Below are positions 55,781 to 63,911 of a stretch of 64,000 nt of DNA, piece after piece. The notes beneath the pieces were generated by a model that saw nothing but the letters and a program-made list of their open reading frames with translations, did not search any database and had not been told where the DNA came from. Location of the stretch: assembly GCA_965242595.1 (NCBI GenBank), contig OZ251464.1, positions 1,736,001 to 1,800,000 of the forward strand. The letters are read 5' to 3'. Source of the DNA: SP197 sp965242595 (GTDB lineage Bacteria > Pseudomonadota > Alphaproteobacteria > SP197). Within the stretch, counting starts at the first letter, position 1. Each line of letters starts with the position of its first letter. The position numbers and the translations under genes are program-made.

Positions 55781-56956
55781 CTATGGCGCCGCGTCCGCGC
55801 CGTGGAACAGATCGACATAGCGGCGATAGACGAAGCGCCGGTGGCGGCGGCGCCCGGTGAACTCATGCAGGATGCCGCATGCCACCATGCGGGCGGCCAG
55901 AGTGTTGGCCGCGGGATAGGTGGCGCCGATCACGGCCTGGATATCGTCCACCGAAACGATGGGGTGCTGGTAGAGATGCTCCAGAACCCGGTGGCCGTTG
56001 CCGGCGGCGCGGCCCAGGCGCTCGGCAATGATGTGGCGATGCTCTTCGCGCAGGGCCAGGATATGCCGCACCGTATCGGTGGCCTCTGCGCTGACCTCGA
56101 TGACGCCGCGCAGAAAGAAGGCAAGCCAGCGCTCCCAGCTGCCGGCATCGCGTATCGACTGCAACTCCTGGTAGTATTGCTGCCGGTTGCGCTTGAAGAA
56201 ATGCGACAGGTAGAGGATGGGCTTTTGCAGGATGTTGCGCTGGCACAGGAGGAAAACGATCAGCAGCCGCCCGATGCGGCCATTGCCATCCAGGAACGGG
56301 TGAACGGTTTCGAACTGGGCATGGACCAGGGCGATCTCGACCAGCGGCGGCAGGCCCGTTTCCTCATGCAGGAAGCGTTCCAGCTGCGCCAGGGCGGGCG
56401 GCACTTCGTGGGGCGGCGGGGGGACGAAAACGGCATCGTTCAACCCGAATCCGGACGGCCCGATCCAGTTCTGGCTGGTTCGCAGCGCGCCGGGCATGAG
56501 GTGGGCGCCCCTCGTGCCCTGGAGAAGCCGGGCGTGGATGTCCCGGATGAGGCGAACCGATACCGGCAGCTGCGACAGCCGCTCCAGGCCGTAATTCATG
56601 GCGCCCACATAGTTGACCAGTTCGCCCACATCGCTGGGGCGGCCCGGCGCGAACACCCGCGCTTCCGCCGCCAGCAGGTCTTGCAGCGAACTCTGGGTGC
56701 CTTCGATCTGGCTCGACAGCACCGCTTCCTTGCGGACATACATGAGGACGAAAAGGTCTGGATGGGGCAGAATCTGGATGGAGCCGTCGAGCCGGCCCAG
56801 GGCGCGGTCGGCCTGGGAGAGCAGGCTCTGCAACTCCCCGTCCATGCGGATGGGCGGGTCGGGTGGCAGGGGCGCGGGGATGAAGGCGCTGTAGCCCGCC
56901 GGTTGGCGTCTGTATGCCCCTGCCCTGCCGGCAAGGCTGTTCTGGCGCTGGGCCAT
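55781..56956 (-). CDS. Fic family protein with N-terminal inhibitory motif
   Basis: A 391-residue Fic (AMP-transferase fold) protein. The catalytic motif HPFLDGNGRIGR (219-230) is complete, and the auto-inhibitory motif SSQIEG ((S/T)xxxE(G/N), 81-86) sits in an N-terminal Fic_N-type helix that blocks ATP until released, a class II layout. The C-terminal 60 residues look like a winged helix (VLEHLYQHPIVSVDDIQAVIGAT...), as in Fic proteins that bind their own promoter. ATG at 56956 preferred over TTG at 56980. An inverted repeat lies 43 bases upstream and is shared with the second Fic gene. Confidence 0.92.
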   Translation of the reverse strand: MAQRQNSLAGRAGAYRRQPAGYSAFIPAPLPPDPPIRMDGELQSLLSQADRALGRLDGSIQILPHPDLFVLMYVRKEAVLSSQIEGTQSSLQDLLAAEARVFAPGRPSDVGELVNYVGAMNYGLERLSQLPVSVRLIRDIHARLLQGTRGAHLMPGALRTSQNWIGPSGFGLNDAVFVPPPPHEVPPALAQLERFLHEETGLPPLVEIALVHAQFETVHPFLDGNGRIGRLLIVFLLCQRNILQKPILYLSHFFKRNRQQYYQELQSIRDAGSWERWLAFFLRGVIEVSAEATDTVRHILALREEHRHIIAERLGRAAGNGHRVLEHLYQHPIVSVDDIQAVIGATYPAANTLAARMVACGILHEFTGRRRHRRFVYRRYVDLFHGADAAP

Positions 56957-56996
56957 GGTGAAGCTCGGTTGCACAGGCAAGGCGAAGCGAAGCCAT

Positions 56997-57017
56997 ATTA
57001 TAGGCAGAACGCCATAT
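56997..57017 (-). promoter_or_regulatory. predicted promoter/operator of the first Fic gene
   Basis: TATAGGC-AGAAC-GCCATAT (56999-57017) is an imperfect inverted repeat. Read on the minus strand it runs into TATAAT at 57002-56997, a perfect -10 box facing the Fic gene. A nearly identical core, ATAGGCAGAAACGCC, lies at the second Fic gene. I infer an operator for a repressor, possibly Fic itself. Confidence 0.55.
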
Positions 57018-57127
57018 GGAAGCCAGCGGCGATCTTATGAAAGGCAGCCTTTGCCATGGCGCTGCCCCTGTTTCGCCATGGTGGCGCGCCCTAGGATGGC
57101 GCCGCCCCGCACTGCCGAGGACATGCC

Positions 57128-57751
57128 ATGACCTTTCCCCGCCTTCCCCTCGCGCTGGCCGCCGTGCTGCTGGCTCTGGCGCCCGGCGCCGATGGCGCGG
57201 CCCTTGGCGGCGGCGAGCGGAAGCAGGCGCTGGCGGCGGTGGAGGCCTATCTCAACGCCATCGACACCATGGATGCGCGTTTCGTGCAGGGCAACGCCGA
57301 TGGCAGCTCGGCCAGCGGGACATTCCAGCTGAAACGGCCCCATTTCGCGCGCATCGCCTATGACGATGCCGATGTTCTGCTGATCGCGCGCGGCGACAGA
57401 TACATGTTCTGGGATGGCGAGGTCGGCCAGCTGAACGAAGGCCCGGTCGATGCCTCGCCGGCCAGCGTGCTGCTGCGCCCCGAAGTCAGGCTGGAGGAGG
57501 TTGCCCGGGCGATCGAGGTTGCCCGCCAGGCCGGCCATCTGACGGTGACGCTGGCATCCGCCGACGAACCCGGCGCCGGGCGGCTGATGCTGGTTTTCAC
57601 GGAAGACCCGCTGGCCCTTCGCCAGTGGTTCGTGCGCGACGCCCAGGGCCATGTCACCCGCGTCGTGCTGGTGGAAACCGCCTATGGCGTGCCGCTGGAC
57701 GACGCCCTGTTCGAATTCCCTCACCCGGCGCCCGGCAAGCGGACGCAGTAA
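57128..57751 (+). CDS. LolA-like outer-membrane lipoprotein carrier family protein
   Basis: A 207-residue exported protein with signal peptide (MTFPRLPLALAAVLLALAPGADG, cut near 23). The start of the mature domain (AVEAYLNAIDTMDARFVQGN), GTFQLKRPHFARIAYDD and LLIARGDRYMFWDGEVGQL follow the LolA fold, which ferries lipoproteins across the periplasm. Alphaproteobacteria often have such a diverged LolA. It ends 31 bases inside the convergent amidotransferase gene. Confidence 0.85.
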   Translation: MTFPRLPLALAAVLLALAPGADGAALGGGERKQALAAVEAYLNAIDTMDARFVQGNADGSSASGTFQLKRPHFARIAYDDADVLLIARGDRYMFWDGEVGQLNEGPVDASPASVLLRPEVRLEEVARAIEVARQAGHLTVTLASADEPGAGRLMLVFTEDPLALRQWFVRDAQGHVTRVVLVETAYGVPLDDALFEFPHPAPGKRTQ

Positions 57752-58476
57752 GGGCCGGCCGCTCTCCGCTGCCTGGCCGCCTTCACCAGGGACAGCCAGC
57801 GCGCCGACACGGTGGCGCAGAAGGCCAGCTGGCCGGCCTCATGGCGGGCGAACCGGTCCGGCCAGTTGGCCGCGAGGTCGGCATCGGCCGCCCGCAGCTC
57901 GCCCTCCATGGCCGCCAGCCATTCGCGCCACAGGGCCGACGAACATTCGAAATGGCCCTGGAAACCGTAGCTGGCGCCCAGGCGAAAGGCCTGGTTGGCG
58001 CAGGCGGTGCCGGTCATCAGCCGCACCGCGCCCGGCGGGATGTCGAAGCTGTCCTCGTGATATTCCACGATATGAACGGGGCCGATGCCGGCCAGCAGGG
58101 GATCGCGCCTGGCCGCTTCGGTCGGCTCCAGGCGGGCGAAGCCCAGTTCGGTAAAGCCCTGCCGACGCACCCTGGCCCCCAGCGCCCGGGCCAGCAGCTG
58201 GCCGCCCAGGCACACGCCCAGCACCGGTTTTGCGTCGTCGTGAAAGGCCCTTGCCAGGGCGGCGGCGCGGGCCAGGAAGGGCCAGCCGGCATCGTCCTCG
58301 GCGTTCTGGGCACCGCCCATCATCACCAGGCCATCCCAGCCTTCGGAGGCCGCCGGCACGGCATCGCCCTTCTCCAGGCGGCGATATTCCACCCGGGCGC
58401 CATGGGCATCGAAGCTGCGGGCGATTTCGCCCAGATGGCAGATCGGCCAGAACTCCAGGGCCAGGATGCGGGGCAT
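57721..58476 (-). CDS. class I glutamine amidotransferase (GATase1) domain protein
   Basis: A 251-residue GMP-synthase-like amidotransferase domain without synthetase. The triad is Cys89 in GVCLGGQ, His175 and Glu177 in FQGHFEC. Such stand-alone domains cleave gamma-glutamyl compounds or are uncharacterised. The ATG at 58476 is preferred. The 3' end overlaps the LolA-like gene by 31 bases. Divergent from the 4-pyridoxolactonase gene, 158 bases apart; a link to vitamin B6 breakdown is unproven. Confidence 0.85.
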   Translation of the reverse strand: MPRILALEFWPICHLGEIARSFDAHGARVEYRRLEKGDAVPAASEGWDGLVMMGGAQNAEDDAGWPFLARAAALARAFHDDAKPVLGVCLGGQLLARALGARVRRQGFTELGFARLEPTEAARRDPLLAGIGPVHIVEYHEDSFDIPPGAVRLMTGTACANQAFRLGASYGFQGHFECSSALWREWLAAMEGELRAADADLAANWPDRFARHEAGQLAFCATVSARWLSLVKAARQRRAAGPYCVRLPGAG

Positions 58477-58634
58477 GAACACTCCCTTCCACGGCAGCGC
58501 GCGCGGCTTATCTCCCAGGACGGCGGGGGGCGCAAGCCGCCGCCACGGCAACCCCTGACCGGCCTTGCCAGACCGGCGCGGCGTGGCATTATGGCGCGGA
58601 CGAGGGGCAGGCGGGCGCGCAAGGAGGACGAGCG

Positions 58635-59459
58635 ATGAGCGAAACCAAGGTCCATCTCCTGGACGGAGGCACCCTGGTGATCGACGGCTTTCATGCCTTC
58701 TGGAACCGGGGGCCGGGGGGCGAGCTGCGCTTTCCCTGCTATGCCGTGCTGGTGGAGCACAAGGACGGCCTCTATCTGTTCGACAGCGGCTACGATTACG
58801 ACCACGTCATGAAGGTGCTGCCGTTCGAAAAGCCGTTGCAGACACCCGAACAGACCATCCCCGGCGCGCTGGCGCTGATCGGCAAGCGGCCGCAAGACGT
58901 CAACTACGTCATCAACTCCCACTATCATTTCGACCATTGCGGCGGCAACAGGCATCTGACACAGGCCTGCACCCTCTGCCATGCGGCGGAGCTGGAAGCC
59001 TGTTCCTGCCACCAGCCCTTCGAGCGGCTGGGCTATTCCGATATGAGCTTCGCGCCCAACCTGGCCGGGGACGGCGAGGACGGCGAAAGCTCCGTCGGCG
59101 GCGATGGCGATCCCGAACTCGACATCTACACGCCCCGCTTCGAGACCGTCACCGGCGACCAGGAGATCGCCAAGGGGCTGTGGCTGTTCGAAACCCCGGG
59201 CCATACCGCCGGCCATTACAGCATGATGGTGGAGCTTTCCGGACGGCGCCCGATGCTGTTCACCGCCGACGCCTGCTACAGCAGGAAGAACCTGGACCTG
59301 ATGTGCATCTCCAGCTTCCACCTCGACCCCACGGCAAGCCTGAAGTCGATGCAGCGGCTGAAACAGCTGGCCGAGAGCCACGATGCGGAGCTGTTCTTCT
59401 CCCACGACCCGGAGAGCTTCGGCGGCTATGTCAAGGCGCCGGACGGCTTCTATTCCTGA
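58635..59459 (+). CDS. 4-pyridoxolactonase
   Basis: A 274-residue metallo-beta-lactamase-fold lactonase. As I recall it, Mesorhizobium 4-pyridoxolactonase starts with very similar sequence (TKVxLLDGG, FWNRGPGGE, YDYDHVMKVLPFEKP, TIPGAL), and this protein matches it closely across the N-terminal hundred residues. Zinc ligands are HYHFDH (His96, 98, Asp100, His101), His190, Asp212 and His257. The enzyme opens 4-pyridoxolactone to 4-pyridoxic acid in vitamin B6 catabolism. Related acyl-homoserine lactonases share the fold but not these N-terminal segments. The neighbouring aminotransferase and dehydrogenase support the call. ATG preceded by AAGGAGGA. Confidence 0.85.
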   Translation: MSETKVHLLDGGTLVIDGFHAFWNRGPGGELRFPCYAVLVEHKDGLYLFDSGYDYDHVMKVLPFEKPLQTPEQTIPGALALIGKRPQDVNYVINSHYHFDHCGGNRHLTQACTLCHAAELEACSCHQPFERLGYSDMSFAPNLAGDGEDGESSVGGDGDPELDIYTPRFETVTGDQEIAKGLWLFETPGHTAGHYSMMVELSGRRPMLFTADACYSRKNLDLMCISSFHLDPTASLKSMQRLKQLAESHDAELFFSHDPESFGGYVKAPDGFYS

Positions 59460-60628
59460 CCGCCCGCGGCGATGACGGCCAGCGCCGCCTCCACGCCGGC
59501 GGCGGCATCGGCGGCAAAGCCCAGCCGCCGCAGCGCCCCGGCCAGGGCGGTAACGGCCACCACGGCATAGATCGGCTCGGCCGTCGGCCCCATATGCCCG
59601 ATCCGCAGCAGCTTGCCCAGGGTGGCGCCCCGGCCCAGCGAAAACACCACCCCGAAGGCCTCTCTGGCGGCGGCGGCGATGGCGGTATCGCTCATCCCCT
59701 CCGGCACGCGAACGGCGGTGACGGTGGGCGCGGCGATCTCCTCGCAGGCCGGCCACAGGGCAAGGCCCGCCGCCTTGACGCCGGCCCGGCAGGCGGCCGC
59801 GGTCAGCGCGTGGCGGCGCCAGACCGTCTCCGGGCCCTCGGCCAGATAGCGTTCGATGGCCTGGGCCAGGCCGCCGATCTCGGCGGTGGACGGCGTGAAG
59901 GGGAAGGGTTCGTCGCGGCTCCAGGCCCGTTTCCAGTCGAGATAGCTCAGGATGGAGGCCGTCGGCGCGGCGGGATTGGCCTCCATATGGCGCCAGGCGG
60001 CGTCGGAGACCGCCACGAAAGTCACACCCGGGGCGCCGCCCAGGCATTTGCCGGGGCCGGTGATGAAGATATCGGCGTGGCAGTCGTTCGGGTGGATGTC
60101 CATGCCGGCGAAGGAAGAGACGGCATCGACGATCGTCAGCGCCCCATGCTCTCTGGCGATGGCGCCGATCTCGGCCACCGGATTGACGGTGCCCGACGGC
60201 GTGTCGTGATGGACCACGGAGACGACGGCGATATCCGGGCGGCGGGCGAAGGCCTGGGCCACGGCTTCGGGCTGGATCGCCCGGTCGAAGGGCACCTCGA
60301 TCTCCACCATCTCCTTGTGATAGCGCGCCGACCAGTAGCCGAAGCCCTTGCCATAGACGCCGGAGGCGAGGTTCAGCACCACATCCCGCTTCGAGATCAG
60401 CGAGGCGGCGGCGGCTTCGATGGCGACCGCCGGCTCGGCCTGCAGGATCAGCGCCGGCTGCGGCCAGCGCATGGCCTCGGCGCAGCGGCGCGCCGTTCGT
60501 TCGTAAAAGGCCTGAAAGCTGGGATCGAAATCGTAACCCTGGGGCCGGGCCATGGCCTGCAGCACATCGGGATAGCTCTGCACCGGGCCGGCAGAAAGCG
60601 TCAGCACGGGCGGCTTCGCCTCCTTCAT
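59450..60628 (-). CDS. pyridoxamine--pyruvate aminotransferase
   Basis: A 392-residue fold-type I aminotransferase that moves the amino group of pyridoxamine to pyruvate, giving pyridoxal and alanine. It follows the Mesorhizobium enzyme over its whole length with a three-residue offset: the residues I recall as essential there (Glu68, Tyr95, Lys197, Arg336, Arg345) correspond to Glu65, Tyr92, Lys194 in GPGKCLGG, Arg333 and Arg342. Unlike other aminotransferases this enzyme needs no PLP cofactor, using the substrate itself. The gene converges with the 4-pyridoxolactonase gene, overlapping by ten bases. Alanine-glyoxylate aminotransferase is the nearest alternative. Confidence 0.85.
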   Translation of the reverse strand: MKEAKPPVLTLSAGPVQSYPDVLQAMARPQGYDFDPSFQAFYERTARRCAEAMRWPQPALILQAEPAVAIEAAAASLISKRDVVLNLASGVYGKGFGYWSARYHKEMVEIEVPFDRAIQPEAVAQAFARRPDIAVVSVVHHDTPSGTVNPVAEIGAIAREHGALTIVDAVSSFAGMDIHPNDCHADIFITGPGKCLGGAPGVTFVAVSDAAWRHMEANPAAPTASILSYLDWKRAWSRDEPFPFTPSTAEIGGLAQAIERYLAEGPETVWRRHALTAAACRAGVKAAGLALWPACEEIAAPTVTAVRVPEGMSDTAIAAAAREAFGVVFSLGRGATLGKLLRIGHMGPTAEPIYAVVAVTALAGALRRLGFAADAAAGVEAALAVIAAGGQE

Positions 60629-60731
60629 GTCGCGTCCTCCCCTGGCAGGCCGCGCCGGTCGGGCAGGCAGCCCGCCGCGGCGGCTATCCAGGAGGCGCGG
60701 CGGCCCGGCATGAGCTGGGCCTGATTCGGGC

Positions 60732-61145
60732 ATGGCCTGGCGCCTCCTGCTGGCAGCCATGATAGCCCATACCGCCACCGCCTGCGACCGGGTGCCGGCA
60801 GCGGGCGAGGGTGGCGGCGGCGAGCGGCGGCTGGCGATCGAAAACGCCACCGGCGAGGGGCTGCGCTGCGTGGTGGTGCTGGCCCATTTCGTCACCCGCG
60901 ATCTGCCCGCCATCGCCGCCGGCGCCAGGCTGGAGATCGCCTTCGAGCGCGGCGACGACGGCAGCCTTGCGGACATCTCCAGCGGCGGGCGGGCGATGCT
61001 GGTCGAGAACCTGCTGTGCGGCACCGATTCCCGCTGGACCGCCACCGCCCGCGACCTGCCGCTGCTGGCCCTGCGCAGCGGCGGCATCCGCCAGCACCGC
61101 TTTCGCTGCACGCTGGCTGGCGAGACGCTGGTCTGCGCGCCGTGA
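60732..61145 (+). CDS. small exported protein of unknown function
   Basis: A 137-residue frame with a signal-like start (MAWRLLLAAMIAHTATACDR) that could be a lipobox (TATAC, Cys18), followed by a beta-rich domain with GLRCVVVLAHFVTRDLP, ENLLCGTDSRW and HRFRCTLAGETLVC; four further cysteines may form disulfides. No family recognised. It is divergent from the aminotransferase gene. Confidence 0.55.
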   Translation: MAWRLLLAAMIAHTATACDRVPAAGEGGGGERRLAIENATGEGLRCVVVLAHFVTRDLPAIAAGARLEIAFERGDDGSLADISSGGRAMLVENLLCGTDSRWTATARDLPLLALRSGGIRQHRFRCTLAGETLVCAP

Positions 61146-61158
61146 GTGCGGGGTGGCG

Positions 61159-62412
61159 TCAGCCGGCCTCCTGCTCTGGAAACAGGCCTGGCAGCCAGTG
61201 AGGTGCCAGGGCGGCCGGGAAGGCGAGCCTGAGGGGAGCGCGGGCGCGATCCGACCTCAGGGCGCCACGGGCGACGAGGGCAGAGAGGATTCGCCGCGCC
61301 TGCCTTTCGCCGATGCCGAACATGCCCGCGACGGCCGCGCGGGGCAGTTCGCCGCGATAGAGCACGGCTTCGAGAACGGCGCCGGCCCGCGGGGGTAGAT
61401 GTCCGGCCGCGGCCTCTTCTTCCGCCCAGGCCAGGATGCGGCGCCGCAGCCGGGCGGGCTGAACCAGGCTTTCCATGAACGCGACCTGATCGATGCAGAC
61501 CTCCAGGAAGAAGGCCGTGAATCGCACCAGGGCCTCTTCGCTCAAATGGCCGCGCCCGTCGAGATCGTTGCGGCGGGGCCGGTCACAGGCGGCGAGATGG
61601 CCCTTGTAGTCGGCCTCGTTGCGGGCGAGGCCGCGCGCTATCGACCAGATGCCGCCGCTCTCCAGCGCCCGGCCCAGCACGGCATGGGACATGAGGCGCG
61701 CGACGCGGCCGTTGCCGTCCAGAAAGGGATGCAGCCACAACAGGCGGTGATGGGCCGTGGCAGCGGCCAGAATGGCATCCATCCTGCCCAGGCGCGCATA
61801 GGCATGTTCGAAGCGCGCCAGGAAGCGGGGGATGGCGCCCGGGCTCACCGGCACATGGCGCCCGACCTGCACCCGGCGGGTGCGCCATGCCCCCGGCACG
61901 ACCCGAGCCGACTCTCCGCCGCGGGGATCGCGCACCCACAGCAGGTCGTCGGGTAGAAGCTCGCAAAAGCGCCGGTGAATCTCGCTGAGCGCGGCCGCCG
62001 TCAGGGCGCTGCCCGCGATTCCGCCCCCATCGATCCATGCCTGCACCGCGATATGCGCCTTCGCCTCCAGCTGCAGGCTGCGCTTTTCCGGTTCCGTGCT
62101 GTAGTTGCCCGCGAGCGCCCGTTCGATGGCCACCGGGTGGGTATCGTGGCCTTCGATCAGGTTGCTGTAGTAGCAGTTCATCGCCCGCACGAGATCGGCG
62201 AGGGTAGAAGCGATCCCGGCCGGCAGGCTGCGCCGCAGCCCGGCCGCCCGGGCGGCAAGATCCAGGGCGAGATCGTTGAGGCTGGCGCGGCCCCTGGCAT
62301 CGGCGCCGATCGACAGCGGCGCGATCAGGCCGATAGTCTCGCCGCCATCTTCGATGTCCGCTTCCATGTCTGCTTCCATGTCCGCTTTGGCCGCGCCGGA
62401 AAGGCGGGCCAT
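61159..62412 (-). CDS. second Fic family protein with N-terminal inhibitory motif
   Basis: A 417-residue Fic protein. Catalytic motif HPFLDGNGRVAR (228-239) is complete; the inhibitory motif SNLIEG (83-88) is N-terminal, class II. The C-terminal part (AVLEAVLYRGELPRAAVAGMFGIGERQARRIL, split) is a winged-helix-like DNA-binding domain. It differs enough from the first Fic protein that recent duplication is unlikely. Residues 11-22 hold a repeat (DMEADMEADIED) coded by twelve-base units. The ATG at 62412 has no ribosome site because the shared inverted repeat lies directly in front, so a leaderless message or a later start is possible. It splits the vitamin B6 genes. Confidence 0.9.
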   Translation of the reverse strand: MARLSGAAKADMEADMEADIEDGGETIGLIAPLSIGADARGRASLNDLALDLAARAAGLRRSLPAGIASTLADLVRAMNCYYSNLIEGHDTHPVAIERALAGNYSTEPEKRSLQLEAKAHIAVQAWIDGGGIAGSALTAAALSEIHRRFCELLPDDLLWVRDPRGGESARVVPGAWRTRRVQVGRHVPVSPGAIPRFLARFEHAYARLGRMDAILAAATAHHRLLWLHPFLDGNGRVARLMSHAVLGRALESGGIWSIARGLARNEADYKGHLAACDRPRRNDLDGRGHLSEEALVRFTAFFLEVCIDQVAFMESLVQPARLRRRILAWAEEEAAAGHLPPRAGAVLEAVLYRGELPRAAVAGMFGIGERQARRILSALVARGALRSDRARAPLRLAFPAALAPHWLPGLFPEQEAG

Positions 62413-62432
62413 ATTGGGCGTTTCTGCCTATG
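62413..62432 (-). promoter_or_regulatory. predicted operator of the second Fic gene
   Basis: Minus-strand CATAGGC-AGAAAC-GCCCAAT is an imperfect inverted repeat directly before the ATG of the second Fic gene. Its core shares GGCAGAA-CGCC with the element of the first Fic gene, with one extra A in the spacer. Confidence 0.5.
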
Positions 62433-62543
62433 AGATAACACAATTCTCGATTCATGCCCATGGGGTATGGGGCAGAGAGGGCCGTTTGCGAGTCCGCTTT
62501 CATGTCCGCAATGGGGCGCGCCGCCAGCGCGCCATGGAACCGC

Positions 62544-63284
62544 CTACCAGCGCACCATGCCGGCGTCGGCGGTGAGTGCCTGGCCGGTGATCCAGTGCGC
62601 CTCTTCGGAGGCCAGGAAGGCGATCGCCGGCACGATGTCGCCCGGTGTGCCGCGGCCCTTGATCGCCTGCAGCGTCTCTACGAAATCGAACGCCTTGGTG
62701 TGGTCGGTGCGGCGCACGCCTTCGGTGTCGGTCAGCCCGGGGCAGACGCAGTTGACGGTGATCCTGTCGCCGCCCAGCTCGGTGGCCAGGGCGCGCGAGA
62801 AGGTCAGCACGCCCCCCTTCGAGGCGACGTAATGGGCCATGTTGGGGGTGCCGGCGAAGATGGCATTCGACGCCACCGAGACGATGCGCCCATAGCCCCC
62901 CCGCCGCATGGCCTGCGACGAAGCCCGGCACATCAGATAGAGGCCGTCGAGATTGACCCGCAGCACGCGGCGCCATTCCTGGAAATCGAGCTCGGCCCAG
63001 GGCACGAAGGGCACGATGGCGGCGGCGTTGACCAGCACGTCGATGCGGCCGCAGCGCTCCAGCACCTTTTCGTGCAGCGCGGCCACGGATTCGGGATCGG
63101 CGATATCGCAGCCGATGGCGAAGGCATTGCCGCCGGCCGCCGCCGCCCTGGCCCGGGCGCCCTCGGCGTCGATATCGACGAAGGCCGTCCTGGCCCCCTC
63201 CCCGGCCAGCCGCGCGGCCGCCGCCGCGCCGATGCCGCTGGCGGCGCCGGTGACGATCGCCGCCCTGCCCTCGAATCGCTTCAC
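62544..63284 (-). CDS. pyridoxal 4-dehydrogenase (SDR family)
   Basis: A 246-residue short-chain dehydrogenase: TGAASGIG at the coenzyme site, an Asp at the end of the second strand (VDID) for NAD preference, the catalytic Ser in SVASNAIFAG and YVASK. Segments NAAAIVPFVPW, FAGTPNMAHYVASKGG, AFDFVETLQAIKGRG and the end WITGQALTADAGMVRW correspond closely to the Mesorhizobium pyridoxal 4-dehydrogenase as I remember it, which oxidises pyridoxal to 4-pyridoxolactone. GTG start after GGGAGGG. With the lactonase and aminotransferase it completes pyridoxamine to 4-pyridoxic acid. Confidence 0.82.
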   Translation of the reverse strand: MKRFEGRAAIVTGAASGIGAAAAARLAGEGARTAFVDIDAEGARARAAAAGGNAFAIGCDIADPESVAALHEKVLERCGRIDVLVNAAAIVPFVPWAELDFQEWRRVLRVNLDGLYLMCRASSQAMRRGGYGRIVSVASNAIFAGTPNMAHYVASKGGVLTFSRALATELGGDRITVNCVCPGLTDTEGVRRTDHTKAFDFVETLQAIKGRGTPGDIVPAIAFLASEEAHWITGQALTADAGMVRW

Positions 63285-63351
63285 GTTTCTGCCCTCCCTG
63301 CCATAACGATGGATGCCTGCCGCACTCCACGGCAGGCCATGTTGCCGACGG

Positions 63352-63897
63352 TCATATCACCGCCCGCCCGCTGCCGACCCTGGGGTCTGGACGGCCGCCG
63401 TCGGAAAAGGCCATGACGGCGAGGATCTCGCCCGGCCTGGGGGCGTCGCAGACCATCACCGTCATGGTGTCGAGCTGGTCGAAGGACCAGGGTTCGTCCT
63501 TGTGGGCCAGCGGCACGTCGATGGCGGCACCGGTGGCGGCCACCTTGACGGTGGACGGGATCGGCACCTCGCCGCCGCCGCAGGCCGCGCGCATGGGTTT
63601 GCCCAGCTTGGGATGGAGCAGCGCGGCGGCGTGTTCGATGTCGCCGTCCGCGCCCACCACGGCCGCCTTGCCATAGGCCAGCGGCGCGCCATCCAGCAGC
63701 GCGACAGCGGCAGGCGCCAGCTCTTCCCCCAGGGCCAGGCCCAGATCGGACAGGACGGCCAGGTCGTCCACGCTTTGCCCGGCAAAGGGATTGGCCACCA
63801 CCGCCAGGGCGGCGGCGCGCACCACCTTGCGCCGGGCGGGCCGGCCGGCCTCGGCGGCGACGATTTCCTTGACCAGGACGGTTTTGCGAATCGCCAT
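63352..63897 (-). CDS. DUF1185 (amino acid synthesis family) protein
   Basis: A 181-residue protein resembling the small DUF1185 amino acid synthesis family: MAIRKTVLVKEIVAAEAG, RRKVVRAAALAVVANPFAGQ, APLAYGKAAVVGADGDIEHAAALLHP (split) and VMVCDAPRPGEILAVMAFSDGGRP. Biochemical role unknown. The ATG at 63897 follows GGGGGGAGAGG; the upstream gene's stop overlaps an in-frame GTG at 63915. Its place beside pyridoxal dehydrogenase suggests a link to B6 breakdown, which is inference only. Confidence 0.72.
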   Translation of the reverse strand: MAIRKTVLVKEIVAAEAGRPARRKVVRAAALAVVANPFAGQSVDDLAVLSDLGLALGEELAPAAVALLDGAPLAYGKAAVVGADGDIEHAAALLHPKLGKPMRAACGGGEVPIPSTVKVAATGAAIDVPLAHKDEPWSFDQLDTMTVMVCDAPRPGEILAVMAFSDGGRPDPRVGSGRAVI

Positions 63898-63911
63898 CGC
63901 CTCTCCCCCCG

